Part shown: positions 1 to 9,315 of the stretch, piece after piece | Position numbering within the stretch: position 1 is the stretch's first letter | Layout: the number at the start of each line of letters is the position of its first letter | NCBI RefSeq assembly: GCF_000020585.3 | Contig: NC_011138.3 | Coordinates: 4,394,072-4,458,071, forward strand | Length of the DNA stretch: 64,000 nt | Source: Alteromonas mediterranea DE | GTDB lineage: Bacteria; Pseudomonadota; Gammaproteobacteria; Enterobacterales; Alteromonadaceae | Direction: 5' to 3' | Notes under the pieces: generated by a model | The model's input: only the letters and a program-made list of their open reading frames with translations | The model's database searches: none | What the model was told of the DNA's origin: nothing | Translations under genes and position numbers: made by a program

Positions 1-156
1 GTGAACGTGCCCAGGTACAAACTGCGTAAATGAGTTAGCAATAGCAATAATAGGCTTGCCGAAATCAGAATCTTTCATTCCGGTGGCACGCCATAGCGCA
101 CGAGCGCCGGCCATATTTCTACCTTGTGTGGTAGTTGCAGAACGTAACTTGGGCAT
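1..156 (-). CDS. ilvD: Dihydroxy-acid dehydratase, N-terminal part
   Basis: This is the first 52 codons of IlvD; the rest lies outside the window. IlvD is the Fe-S enzyme that dehydrates 2,3-dihydroxy-acids to 2-keto acids in valine, leucine and isoleucine synthesis. The visible residues ([20 protein letters not shown], then a stretch ending in [12 protein letters not shown]) match the E. coli protein almost residue for residue. AAGGA lies about 6 bases before the ATG. It is transcribed away from yicG, and the ilvY/ilvC pair lies a few kb away, so this is a branched-chain amino acid locus. Confidence 0.95.
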   Translation of the reverse strand, partial: MPKLRSATTTQGRNMAGARALWRATGMKDSDFGKPIIAIANSFTQFVPGHVH

Positions 157-584
157 AAATCCTTCCCGTTAATTTTAGGTGCTAGGGTTTAATGCTAGAC
201 CTTTATGTGAAACTTAAAAACAGTGGTAAACCAGTAATGCTTTGGCTTGTTTTCCAATACGCGCTGTTTTACTCAAAATTGCATGTCATACTGATGATGT
301 ATTAAATCATCTTAGGTCGTTCAAGCGAAGGGCGACAAAGCCTCACTGCTCACAGACCAGTAGCGCTTTGTTTTATATGATATCTTTGACTTACAATGCC
401 GTATTCCTTTGGCATTATAAAAATGAAATGTTGTTTGTTAGGGGTTATGGCTTTACCCCTACACGCAACGCGCGGTAAACCGCGAATTGGTATTGCGCAA
501 AGAAATAGCATGAAACACACGGCTTGATCAAGTTTTTTGCGGTAGAAATAGCGAGTTCTTAAGAGTAGTAAAAGGGTAATAAGC
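157..584. other. Intergenic region between divergent ilvD and yicG
   Basis: No credible gene is seen in these 428 bases. The region must hold the promoters of both divergent genes. Two hairpins stand out: AGGGGT/ACCCCT at 440-460, and a perfect CGCGGT-AA-ACCGCG at 471-484. Neither is followed by a convincing T-run, so their role (weak terminator, leader structure or protein site) is open. A 78-codon open frame at 242-478 has no start signal and low-complexity content and was not called. Confidence 0.5.
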
Positions 585-1202
585 ATGTTCGATTGGTTTC
601 ACTGGCTAAACCTGGCAGGCGTTGCGGTATGCGCAATTTCAGGCACTCTTATGGCCTATCAAAAACGCATGGATGGGTTCGGCGTTGTGGTGCTAGCCAG
701 TGCCACGGCTATCGGTGGCGGTACGCTGCGCGACGTTATGTTAGATGTACCTGTGTTTTGGATTGCCGATACCGACTATTTGTATACCACTCTCATTGCG
801 GCTTTTGTCCCCATCATCTGGCTTCGAATAAGCCCACGGTTTCCTTTTCATTACCTACTGATTGCCGATGCCTTCGGCTTAGCCTTGTTTAATGTGGTGG
901 GTATAGAAAAAGCTTTGGCGAATGACACCGGCATAGCAGTGGCGGTAGCAATGGGCACCATTACTGGTGTTTTCGGAGGGTTGTTACGCGACGTCATCTG
1001 CCGCGAAGTACCGCTGGTACTAAACGGCGAGCTTTATGCGATGACCTGTATCGCTGGCGGTATTGTATATGGCATCGCACTTGAATTTGACCTTGCTACC
1101 CAGTGGTGCGGGATCGCCGCTCTTGCTACTACCGTGCTGTTTAGACTAGGTGCCATGCGCTGGCACTGGCAATTACCCGTCTTTTATAACGATCACCATT
1201 AA
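585..1202 (+). CDS. yicG: TRIC/UPF0126 family membrane protein YicG
   Basis: A 205-residue inner-membrane protein of the YicG/YadS (UPF0126) family, which has two repeats of three helices each. The family signature occurs twice: ATAIGGGTLRDVMLD near residue 40-55 and TGVFGGLLRDVICRE near 125-140. This internal duplication is typical of prokaryotic TRIC-like channels. Related E. coli proteins have been linked to glycine uptake; the substrate here is not visible from sequence. The start has AAGGG upstream. It is a single gene followed by a hairpin at 1212-1252, before comM. Confidence 0.85.
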   Translation: MFDWFHWLNLAGVAVCAISGTLMAYQKRMDGFGVVVLASATAIGGGTLRDVMLDVPVFWIADTDYLYTTLIAAFVPIIWLRISPRFPFHYLLIADAFGLALFNVVGIEKALANDTGIAVAVAMGTITGVFGGLLRDVICREVPLVLNGELYAMTCIAGGIVYGIALEFDLATQWCGIAALATTVLFRLGAMRWHWQLPVFYNDHH

Positions 1203-1211
1203 GCGCTTTAG

Positions 1212-1252
1212 TTAACGCTTCGCTGAGCGCATGCAGGCCAGTGAAGCGTTAA
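1212..1252. terminator. Hairpin downstream of yicG
   Basis: A perfect 10-bp inverted repeat, TTAACGCTTC / GAAGCGTTAA, with a 21-base loop begins 9 bases after the yicG stop. There is no strong T-run after it, so it may be a weak or Rho-assisted terminator, or an mRNA-stabilising hairpin. Confidence 0.35.
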
Positions 1253-1456
1253 AATAGGCAAGACCAGCACCGACCTCATTTCCTCTTTAAACAATAGGCC
1301 CGCATTTTTTAATTCCGTCGATATTCACTCCCTCAGTACAGTTACAAGTTTTCTTCACACCCACTACAGTTGAGCCTTGCTGCGTTTGCTCTGCATGAGC
1401 GATGGATGCACTAAACTTTGAAATAAGAGATAAAGACACAGGGGTGAGTAAGGCTT

Positions 1457-2971
1457 ATGGGCATGGCTGTGGTTAAAACTTTTGCAGGCCAAGGCGTTAC
1501 TGCGCCAGAGGTGAGCGTAGAAATTCATTTGGCTAACGGCTTACCCGCCTTTCAACTAGTGGGCATGGCTGAAACCAGTGTAAAGGAAGCCCGTGAGCGT
1601 GTGCGCAGCGCCCTTATCAACAGTGGCTTTGAATTTCCTGCCAAACGAATAACCGTTAACTTAGCTCCCGCTGATATTCCTAAGTTCGGCGGGCGATTCG
1701 ACCTTCCCATCGCCGTAGGTATACTCGCCGCTTCCGGCTATATTTCAGATACAAGCTTATTAAATATTGCCTTTGTGGGCGAGCTTGCTTTAAACGGAGA
1801 AATAAAGCCGGTTAACGGCCTTATTCCCGTCGTAATGACAGCCGCAAACGAAGATATTGCTTTGGTTTACCCTGGTGACAATGACGTTGAAGCCGCACTC
1901 GTATCCCACGCTACGCGCTTTCCCGCGTTTGATTTACTGTCTGTTTATGAACACCTTACTGGTAATAAGAAATTGGCAAAGGGGCAGCCTTTTGCTTCAC
2001 ATTCGCCTAATAAGGTGCAAACAGGTTGGGATGATATTATCGGGCAGGAACAGGCTAAACGGGCGTTAATCATCGCCGCTAGTGGTGCGCATAATCTACT
2101 AATGGTGGGGCCTCCCGGCACGGGAAAGAGCCTGCTAGCTAGCCGTATGCTCTCGTTACTACCAGATATGAGCGAAGAAGAGGCCCTTGAAGTAGCCGCC
2201 ATTCATTCGGTAAAAGGTGAAACCTTACACGCCGAGCGCTTTTTAACGCGTCATTTGCGCTCCCCCCATCATACCAGTTCTGCTGTGGCGCTTACTGGTG
2301 GCGGTTCTAACCCGGTGCCGGGCGAAATATCGCTGGCCCATAACGGTATTTTGTTTTTAGACGAATTGCCTGAATTCGGACGCAAAGCGCTGGACGTATT
2401 GCGTGAGCCCCTTGAAACTGGCGATGTACACTTGTCGAGAGCTTCAGGAAGCGCTACGTACCCGGCTAATTTTCAGTTAGTAGCTGCGATGAACCCAAGC
2501 CCGACGGGCGATATTGATGATAATCGCCTGACACCACAGCAGCAGCTTAACTACTTAAACCGTTTGTCTGGCCCGCTACTAGATAGAATAGATATACAAG
2601 TCGAGGTGCCTAGACTACCAGACTACGACTTGCCAGAGCGGGGCAATAGACCTGACGACTCGTTACATGACATGCGGGAAAGGGTGATAGCTGCACGGCA
2701 AAAACAAGAGTCTCGACAAGGCAAACCCAATGGCGCTTTACACGCGGGTGAACTTGCCGACATCTGTTTGCTAGATGACGCAGATCTCCTCTTTTTACAG
2801 GCAGCTGCGAAACAACTTAATTTATCTATGCGCGTATTTCACCGCACGCTAAAAGTGGCTAGAACCATTGCCGATCTGGAAGGGTCACAGGGCGTACTTC
2901 GCGCTCATATCGCGGAAGCGCTGGGCTATCGAGCTCTCGATAACCTTATAAAGCAGCTCAGTGCTAGCTAA
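1457..2971 (+). CDS. comM: Mg-chelatase-like AAA+ helicase ComM (YifB)
   Basis: A 504-residue ComM/YifB protein. It has an N-terminal ChlI-type domain (about 1-170), a Mg-chelatase AAA+ core with Walker A GPPGTGKS at about 218-225 and Walker B ILFLDE at about 298-303, and a C-terminal ChlI domain (about 400-504). In Vibrio and other naturally transformable bacteria, ComM is a hexameric helicase that drives branch migration during integration of incoming DNA. Length and order match the family. In E. coli yifB is also next to ilv genes, so the neighbourhood is ancestral. It converges on ilvY with only 19 bases between the stops. Confidence 0.93.
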   Translation: MGMAVVKTFAGQGVTAPEVSVEIHLANGLPAFQLVGMAETSVKEARERVRSALINSGFEFPAKRITVNLAPADIPKFGGRFDLPIAVGILAASGYISDTSLLNIAFVGELALNGEIKPVNGLIPVVMTAANEDIALVYPGDNDVEAALVSHATRFPAFDLLSVYEHLTGNKKLAKGQPFASHSPNKVQTGWDDIIGQEQAKRALIIAASGAHNLLMVGPPGTGKSLLASRMLSLLPDMSEEEALEVAAIHSVKGETLHAERFLTRHLRSPHHTSSAVALTGGGSNPVPGEISLAHNGILFLDELPEFGRKALDVLREPLETGDVHLSRASGSATYPANFQLVAAMNPSPTGDIDDNRLTPQQQLNYLNRLSGPLLDRIDIQVEVPRLPDYDLPERGNRPDDSLHDMRERVIAARQKQESRQGKPNGALHAGELADICLLDDADLLFLQAAAKQLNLSMRVFHRTLKVARTIADLEGSQGVLRAHIAEALGYRALDNLIKQLSAS

Positions 2972-2990
2972 GCGCAACTAATAAAGTAAC

Positions 2991-3863
2991 CTACCCTCGA
3001 GAATGCAAGTTTAGCTGCATAAAAGCGTTGATAAGCGGTTCGTTTTGCTTATCTTGTAAACAGCATAGGCCAAGGGCATAAGGCTCGATATCTTCAACCT
3101 GAATTTGGGTCACCGCATTAGCCATACTGGAGTGATCGAGCACTACCTTTGGCACAAAGCCTACACCACACTCTAGCGCTACCATGCTTACAATAGCTTC
3201 GTTACCGCCTACATAGGCATAAACATTAGGCCGAATACCGTGCTCGGCAAACCAGTGATAGGCGGTACGTCGCGTTGGCCCTGTTTCAGGCATGATCACT
3301 TGATGTTTGGTCCAATCTAGCTGACTTAATTGGGTCAAGCGCCATTCTCGAGGAGCAATAAGCACCAAAGGCACGTTATCAAGCGCTGTGAAATGTAAAT
3401 CCGTTGGCATATCAGGGGTGTAGATGGCAATAGACAAGTCGCATTGTTTACCTTTTACTTTTTCAATGGCAAGGGCTGGATCGCCTGTGATAAGCCGTAT
3501 ATCAACACCCGGGTGTTGCTGCCTGAACTGCCTTAGCATAGCGGGCAAATGGCTTTGACTGGCAGTTACCGAGCAAAATACACTTAGTTCCCCCTGAAGT
3601 GCATCGCTATCTTCTTTTAAATCAATTTTCAATTGCTGCCAATCAGCTAACGCTTGTTTTGAGAAGGACAATAACTTGTGCCCGCTATGGGTGAGCGCGA
3701 CTTTACGGTTATCCCGTTTAAACAAGGTGCAGCCTAACTCGTCTTCAAGACGCTGAATTACACGGCTTAACGTAGATGGCGATACATACATGGCCTCAGC
3801 GGTGACGCCGAAGTGAAGGCTGGTAGCCAGGTGGTTAAAGAGCTGTAGACTGCGAAAATCCAT
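2991..3863 (-). CDS. ilvY: LysR-type regulator IlvY
   Basis: A 290-residue LysR-type regulator with an N-terminal winged helix-turn-helix (about residues 15-60, key stretch [18 protein letters not shown]) and a periplasmic-binding-like effector domain. It is divergent from ilvC, the conserved arrangement of IlvY. In enterics IlvY activates ilvC when acetolactate or acetohydroxybutyrate accumulates, and represses itself. A candidate operator lies in the shared 157-bp intergenic region. Confidence 0.92.
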
Positions 3864-3878
3864 ATATATTTCACTTTA

Positions 3879-3895
3879 TGCAATATTATCTTGCA
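3879..3895. promoter_or_regulatory. Candidate IlvY operator
   Basis: A dyad TGCAA-N7-TTGCA lies 16 bases upstream of the ilvY start, in the ilvY/ilvC intergenic region. Its shape and TGCAA half-site resemble the operators bound by enteric IlvY. Its position suits ilvY autorepression and ilvC activation. The inference rests on position and half-site only. Confidence 0.55.
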
Positions 3896-4020
3896 AATAT
3901 ATCATTTTCCAAAACAAAAGAAATCTTTTAGTCTCACTACCAAGTCGTCATAGACGAGGTCTGTCAACGCCAAGGTCGGTGTTTGATATTGACAAAAATG
4001 AATGTTGTTCGGAAATTTTT

Positions 4021-5499
4021 ATGGCTAATTATTTCAACACCCTGTCACTTCGCCAGCAGTTAGACCAGCTTGGCCGCTGCCGCTTTATGGCACGCGATGA
4101 ATTCGCTGACGGTTGTCAGTTCTTAAAAGGCAAGAAAGTTGTCATTGTAGGCTGCGGCGCGCAGGGCCTTAACCAAGGCCTGAATATGCGTGACTCAGGG
4201 TTAGATGTTTCTTATGCGCTGCGTCAGGCAGCGATCGATGAGCAACGCGACTCTTACAAACGCGCTTCAAGCAATGGATTTACTGTTGGTACATATCAGC
4301 AGCTTATTCCAGAAGCTGATGTAGTTTATAACCTAACACCTGATAAGCAGCACGCAAGCGTAGTAGAGGCAGTAATGCCGCTTATGAAAAAAGGTGCAAC
4401 GCTAGGTTACTCACACGGTTTCAACATTGTTGAAGAAGGTCAGCAAATTCGTAGCGATATCACAGTAATTATGTGTGCGCCGAAAAGCCCAGGCTCAGAA
4501 GTACGTGAAGAATATAAGCGTGGCTTTGGTGTACCAACATTAATAGCTGTGCATCCAGAAAATGACCCTGAAGGTAAAGGTTGGGATCAGGCTAAGGCAC
4601 TGGCAAGTGCAACAGGCGGTGACCGCGCAGGTGTACTTGAGTCTTCATTTGTGGCTGAAGTTAAATCTGACCTTATGGGTGAGCAAACCATTTTATGTGG
4701 TATGCAACAAGTTGCAGCAGTACTTGCGTTCGAGAAAATGGTTGATGACGGTATTGACCCAGGTTATGCAGGTGCGCTTATTCAGTACGGCTTAGAAGCC
4801 ATTACTGAAGCACTTAAGATTGGCGGCGTTACTAATATGATGGACCGTCTATCAAACCCTGCAAAAGTGAAGGCATTTGAGCTTTCTGAGCAGTTAACTG
4901 ATTTACTTCGTCCGCTATTTGAAAAGCACCAAGACGATATCATCAGCGGTGAGTTCTCTCGCACTATGATGGAAGACTGGGCGAATGGCGATGCGAACCT
5001 ACTTAAGTGGCGTGAAGAGACCGGTGAGACTGCGTTTGAAAACGCACCAGCTTACGAAGGTGAAATCAGTGAACAAGAATTCTTTGACCACGGTATCTTA
5101 TTGGTTGCCATGATCAAGTGTGGTGTTGAAGTTGCGTTCGACGTAATGGTTGAAGCCGGTATTCTGCCTGAGTCTGCGTACTACGAATCGCTACATGAAA
5201 CGCCGCTTATTTCTAACACAATCGCGCGTAAGCGTTTGTATGAAATGAACGTGGTTATTTCAGACACAGCAGAATACGGAAACTATTTGTTTGCCAATGC
5301 AGCAATTCCGATTTTGCGTGAGAAATTTATGCCTACCATTGATACCACCGTTATCGGTAAGGGTTTGACTGCTGCTTCTAATCAAGTAGAGAACAAACGC
5401 CTTGTTGAGATTAACGAAGCCATCCGTTCACACGGTGTGGAATCGGTAGGTAAGACCTTGCGTGGCTACATGACTGATATGAAAGCCATAGTTGTGTAA
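4021..5499 (+). CDS. ilvC: Ketol-acid reductoisomerase (class II)
   Basis: The enzyme isomerises and reduces acetolactate or acetohydroxybutyrate with NADPH and Mg2+, the second common step of branched-chain amino acid synthesis. At 492 residues it is the long class II form of enterobacteria, with a duplicated C-terminal knotted domain. The nucleotide-binding motif is [16 protein letters not shown] near residues 37-52. Metal-site stretches such as GEQTILCG and the ending LRGYMTDMK are intact. The ATG at 4021 was chosen because homologues start MANYFNTL; an in-frame GTG 42 bases upstream is not needed. A strong terminator follows. Confidence 0.97.
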
Positions 5500-5550
5500 A
5501 AACAGAGGTTAGGACAGTTTCTGTCGTTAGGTGCTTAACTAAGCCCTCTT

Positions 5551-5580
5551 GCCCGACCATTTTGGTCGGGCTTTTTTATT
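5551..5580 (+). terminator. Rho-independent terminator of ilvC
   Basis: A perfect GCCCGACC / GGTCGGGC stem with a 5-base loop is followed by six T, about 50 bases after the ilvC stop. Confidence 0.9.
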
Positions 5581-5649
5581 TCTATAACTCAGCGAGTCTC
5601 GCTCTTCTTACTACGCCCCGTACATAAGAAGCTATTAATACTTATACGG

Positions 5650-6900
5650 TTACGAAGTAACACCTTCCCGAACACGCTCAGCGAAGCGCACTGATGCGTA
5701 AGCTAATGCAAAAAAGATAAGAAAGCCCCAACCAATGGGCATCAAGTTTCCATTCAAAAAACTATCAACGATAAGGGCAACGGGCACCGAGAATAAGCTT
5801 GAGAAGCAGCCGATAATAGCTGCACCTAGCCCAGCCATATCGCCTAGCGGCTGCATGGCCATGGCGTTTAAGTTTCCAAATAAAATACCGACAAAAAAGA
5901 ACCCTACAAACATCACAGCAATAGTAAGAACAAGAGGCGGAAGCCCGTCGTAGGCAAATAACAAGGCAAGGTAGACAACCGCAAACCCGTTCACCCCTTT
6001 AAGCGCAAATCGACAAAGCTTGCGCATGCCGAAACGCATTACCATTTTACCGTTGAAGTAAGAAGCAAGCCCGATAGAAAAGGCGAGGGTAGCGAAGATA
6101 TATGGGAACCACTCTCCTACATTATAAAACACGGTAAATATGGTTTGTGACGCGCTTAAATACGCCAAAAACGCCCCGAAGATACAACCCATGGCAAAGG
6201 TATAACCCATAACTTCTGGATGGGTCAGAATAAACTTTGATGATTTAAAAAAGTGTGCACGCGAGAATTTTCTGCGCTTTGCACGAGGCAAGGTTTCGCC
6301 TTGACGAGAAAAGAACCAAATCCCCGCCATAGTAGCCACCAGCAGAAACAGCGTGAATATATGGAACCAAGATGTCAGTTCCATTACGGTTTGACCAATT
6401 ATTGGGGCAAGCATGGGCACTAAAATAAACACCATCATGATAAATGACATGACTTTTGCCATAGCGTCACCCACGTACAAGTCGCGGATAATTGCCATAG
6501 AGGCTATGCGCGGGCCAGACACCCCAAAAGCTTGAATAACGCGCCCCACCAGCATGGTTTCTAAATTAGTGGCAAGCATACAAACAAACGTGCCTAAGGC
6601 AAAAATGCATAAGCCCACTAGTATTGTTAGACGGCGGCCACGGCTGTCTGAAAACGGACCGAAAAACATTTGCCCGAAAGCCATGCCTAAAAAGAACACG
6701 GTTACAATCAAATGGGTATGATGTGCCTCTTCTACATTAAGTGACTCACCAATTTGGATAAGTGCGGGCAGCATAGCATCTATGCTAAGGGCAACCAGCG
6801 AGGTCATGGTTGCCATTAACGCAACAAATTCAACAAGGCCAAGGGCGGGCTTTTGCACAACTGCAGTATCATCAGATACGCCATTAGATGTCTGGGGCAT
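5650..6900 (-). CDS. MFS drug-resistance transporter, Bcr/CflA type
   Basis: A 416-residue major facilitator with about 12 hydrophobic helices. The loop 2-3 motif reads GPFSDSRGRRLTILVG (motif A of drug/H+ antiporters), and the helix 5 region (RVIQAFGVSGPRIASMAIIRDLY) resembles the Bcr/CflA group, which exports drugs or small metabolites by proton antiport. The substrate cannot be told from sequence. It is a single gene facing ilvC, and its start is about 580 bases from the tamA start on the other strand. Confidence 0.85.
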   Translation of the reverse strand: MPQTSNGVSDDTAVVQKPALGLVEFVALMATMTSLVALSIDAMLPALIQIGESLNVEEAHHTHLIVTVFFLGMAFGQMFFGPFSDSRGRRLTILVGLCIFALGTFVCMLATNLETMLVGRVIQAFGVSGPRIASMAIIRDLYVGDAMAKVMSFIMMVFILVPMLAPIIGQTVMELTSWFHIFTLFLLVATMAGIWFFSRQGETLPRAKRRKFSRAHFFKSSKFILTHPEVMGYTFAMGCIFGAFLAYLSASQTIFTVFYNVGEWFPYIFATLAFSIGLASYFNGKMVMRFGMRKLCRFALKGVNGFAVVYLALLFAYDGLPPLVLTIAVMFVGFFFVGILFGNLNAMAMQPLGDMAGLGAAIIGCFSSLFSVPVALIVDSFLNGNLMPIGWGFLIFFALAYASVRFAERVREGVTS

Positions 6901-7040
6901 AAAGTCTCGAATATGAAATTAAGTGTGGGGAAGTAAAAAGGCGCGAAATAATCGCGCCTATATAAGTGTACCTGAAATTTGGTTAAAAAGCCGCCAGCAC
7001 GAAGAAATCTTGTCTTAAATACTGGGGCGTTTAACGGGTA

Positions 7041-7313
7041 CTATTCAGTGGTAAGACCGGCTTTCACCGCATCGTCCTTTGAAGCAGGTTTCAAATACTG
7101 ATTCAAAAACATATCCATTTCTTTGAAGAATAGGTGCCGATTACGCTGAATAGATAAAAAATGATCGCCACTTTCAAGTTCAACATATTTAAAAACTTTA
7201 TCGTAATCTTCCAATTCATCTGCCATGTAGCGACTATGTAGAGGCGGGACTATGCGATCTTCCTCTCCATGCACTAGCAAAATAGGGGTCTTGACGTACA
7301 AAAAACAATCCAT
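7041..7313 (-). pseudogene. C-terminal remnant of an S9 (prolyl oligopeptidase-type) peptidase
   Basis: Ninety codons that match only the end of an alpha/beta-hydrolase peptidase. TPILLVHGEEDRIVPPLHSR carries the catalytic Asp region (D after GEE) and ELESGDHFLS the catalytic His. The nucleophile Ser and the propeller are missing. Family members are usually 600-800 residues long. A stop codon (TAA) lies four codons upstream of the first ATG, with no homology beyond it. It is therefore a deletion remnant and probably not functional. Confidence 0.75.
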
Positions 7314-7476
7314 GATATTTTACTCTGCCAAGTGTTAGCGCAAATATTTGATCTCTCATCGTAGTTTGGGGATACAAAACGCAATTGTGGTATCATTAAC
7401 CGCGTTCACAATACGGACTTTACTATCAAGCGGTATGCTTCTTAGCCCAGCGTTATCTTAAGGATTTAGCCTTTTC

Positions 7477-9315
7477 ATGCCTTCAATTTGGACCGGGCTT
7501 GCCAGTTTGCAAGACCCACTTTTCCGACAGTTTATGTTGAAAACATTCAAGACTCATTTGGTTTTGATGTGCGGCGTACTGCTTTCGCTGATCTGTACGT
7601 TAGCATCGACCGCGCAAGCGCAAGAGGGCATTTCCTATAATATTCAAGGCGTAAAAGACGATAAGCTACGCAACAATATTCGGCTTCACTTGAACAGCCT
7701 CGATGTTGAAAAAGCACTACTTACTGACCCATATTGGCAAGGGGAAGTGAGCGATACAGTGGCAACAGCACTGCAGCCGTATGGCTATTACAACAGCGAG
7801 ACTAACGTTGTTATCGATGACGGCGACAAGGTTACGGTTAATGTTTCGTTAAACGCCCCCCTAACCATTAATAAAGTGACCCGTGAAATTATTGGGGCAG
7901 GGCGTGAAGATAAAGCGTTTAGAGAGCGTTTTAACGCACTTAAGCTTAAAGAAGGCGATGTACTCAACCAAACCATCTATGAATCGTTTAAGTCTTCGAT
8001 GTTTAACTATGCCCTTTCCAACGGCTATTTTGACTTTTATTGGCAGGCTACCCGACTTGATCTAGTGCGTGGTGCGAAGCAGGCAAACGTACTGTTAATT
8101 GCGCAAAGCGGGCCTCAGTACCAGTTTGGTGAACTCAAAATCGTCGGCGAAGACAAAGCAAAAGCCATTATCAGTCGCCTTAAACCATTTGAAACCGGAG
8201 ACGCTTATTCATCAGCGGTGTTGTCTGATTTCAATCGGCGATTGAATCAATCTGGGTATTTCAATCGTGTGATAGCCAGGCCGGTAGTGAGTGACGCTGA
8301 GGGTTTACGTGTACCTGTTGAGGTGTCACTACAGCACAGGCCTACCGACGCATTTAATGTGTCACTTGGCGCGGCCACCGATACCGGCCCGCGGGTCCGA
8401 CTTGGCTGGGAGCGCCCTTGGGTAAATGACAAAGGGCATTCGGTATCATCGGATATCTTTATATCTGAGCCCGAACAGTCTGTTACCGCCGACTACCGCA
8501 TTCCCATGAAAAACATCACTCGTGATTACGCCAGCATTGAGGCGGGTTACCAATTTATTGAATACGCCAACACGTCCTTTGAAAGTGAAACCCTATCGTT
8601 GTCTGCCCACCGCTACTGGCAAAAAAACGACTCGCCATGGCAGCACGATGGTTCGATAACTTACCTTAGGGAAACGTACGATCAAGGGGAGCTTAACACC
8701 AATACCACGTCACTGGTTTTACCGGGGTACTCGTTAACCTATCGCAATAAAGACAGCGAGCTTAACATCAGCAACGGCAGCTACATTCAAATGCTTGCAC
8801 AATATGGCAAAGAAGGCTTTGGCTCTGACATCGACTTTGCTAAAGCGGTAGTAGAGGCTACGTTGATACGCACGTTTAACGATGTACATAGAATATCCTT
8901 ACGCGGTGAAGCAGGCGCTATTAAAACCAACAGCTTCGATGAAGTACCCACCTCTTTGCGTTTCTACGCTGGGGGAGACCAAAGCGTTAGGGGTTTTGAC
9001 TATCGAGAAATATCGCCCACCGCAGATGTTATCGACCCCGAAACCGGTGAACTTGTGACCGATTCAATAGGCGGGAAATATTTGCTTACCACAAGCGTGG
9101 AATATGCCTATCGCGTAGCCGATAATTGGCGCGTCGCGGCATTTGTTGATGCCGGTACCGCCACCAACGACACCAGTACAACACTAACCTATAGCGTTGG
9201 CCCGGGTGTCCATTGGCTTTCGCCAATCGGCCCCGTTCGTCTTTATGTTGCAAGGGGGTTTGCCCCCGATGAAAATACATGGCAGTTACATATCATGCTG
9301 GGGCCTGAGCTATGA
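7477..9315 (+). CDS. tamA: Outer-membrane translocation and assembly protein TamA
   Basis: An Omp85-family beta-barrel protein that works with TamB in envelope biogenesis (autotransporter insertion and phospholipid transport). It has an N-terminal signal (hydrophobic stretch ending near ASTAQAQ), POTRA repeats over about residues 50-280, and a C-terminal barrel with GGDQSVRGFDYRE at about residue 498, resembling the conserved loop-6 region. The first start (7477) has AAGGA 12 bases upstream. An in-frame ATG at 7534 would give a more usual signal peptide but has no ribosome-binding site, so the start is uncertain. It overlaps tamB by 4 bases (ATGA), so translation is probably coupled. Confidence 0.9.
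   Translation: MPSIWTGLASLQDPLFRQFMLKTFKTHLVLMCGVLLSLICTLASTAQAQEGISYNIQGVKDDKLRNNIRLHLNSLDVEKALLTDPYWQGEVSDTVATALQPYGYYNSETNVVIDDGDKVTVNVSLNAPLTINKVTREIIGAGREDKAFRERFNALKLKEGDVLNQTIYESFKSSMFNYALSNGYFDFYWQATRLDLVRGAKQANVLLIAQSGPQYQFGELKIVGEDKAKAIISRLKPFETGDAYSSAVLSDFNRRLNQSGYFNRVIARPVVSDAEGLRVPVEVSLQHRPTDAFNVSLGAATDTGPRVRLGWERPWVNDKGHSVSSDIFISEPEQSVTADYRIPMKNITRDYASIEAGYQFIEYANTSFESETLSLSAHRYWQKNDSPWQHDGSITYLRETYDQGELNTNTTSLVLPGYSLTYRNKDSELNISNGSYIQMLAQYGKEGFGSDIDFAKAVVEATLIRTFNDVHRISLRGEAGAIKTNSFDEVPTSLRFYAGGDQSVRGFDYREISPTADVIDPETGELVTDSIGGKYLLTTSVEYAYRVADNWRVAAFVDAGTATNDTSTTLTYSVGPGVHWLSPIGPVRLYVARGFAPDENTWQLHIMLGPEL

Noticed and set aside
242..478. 78-codon open frame upstream of yicG
   Set aside because: No ribosome-binding site, no family resemblance, and it overlaps hairpins in a divergent promoter region.
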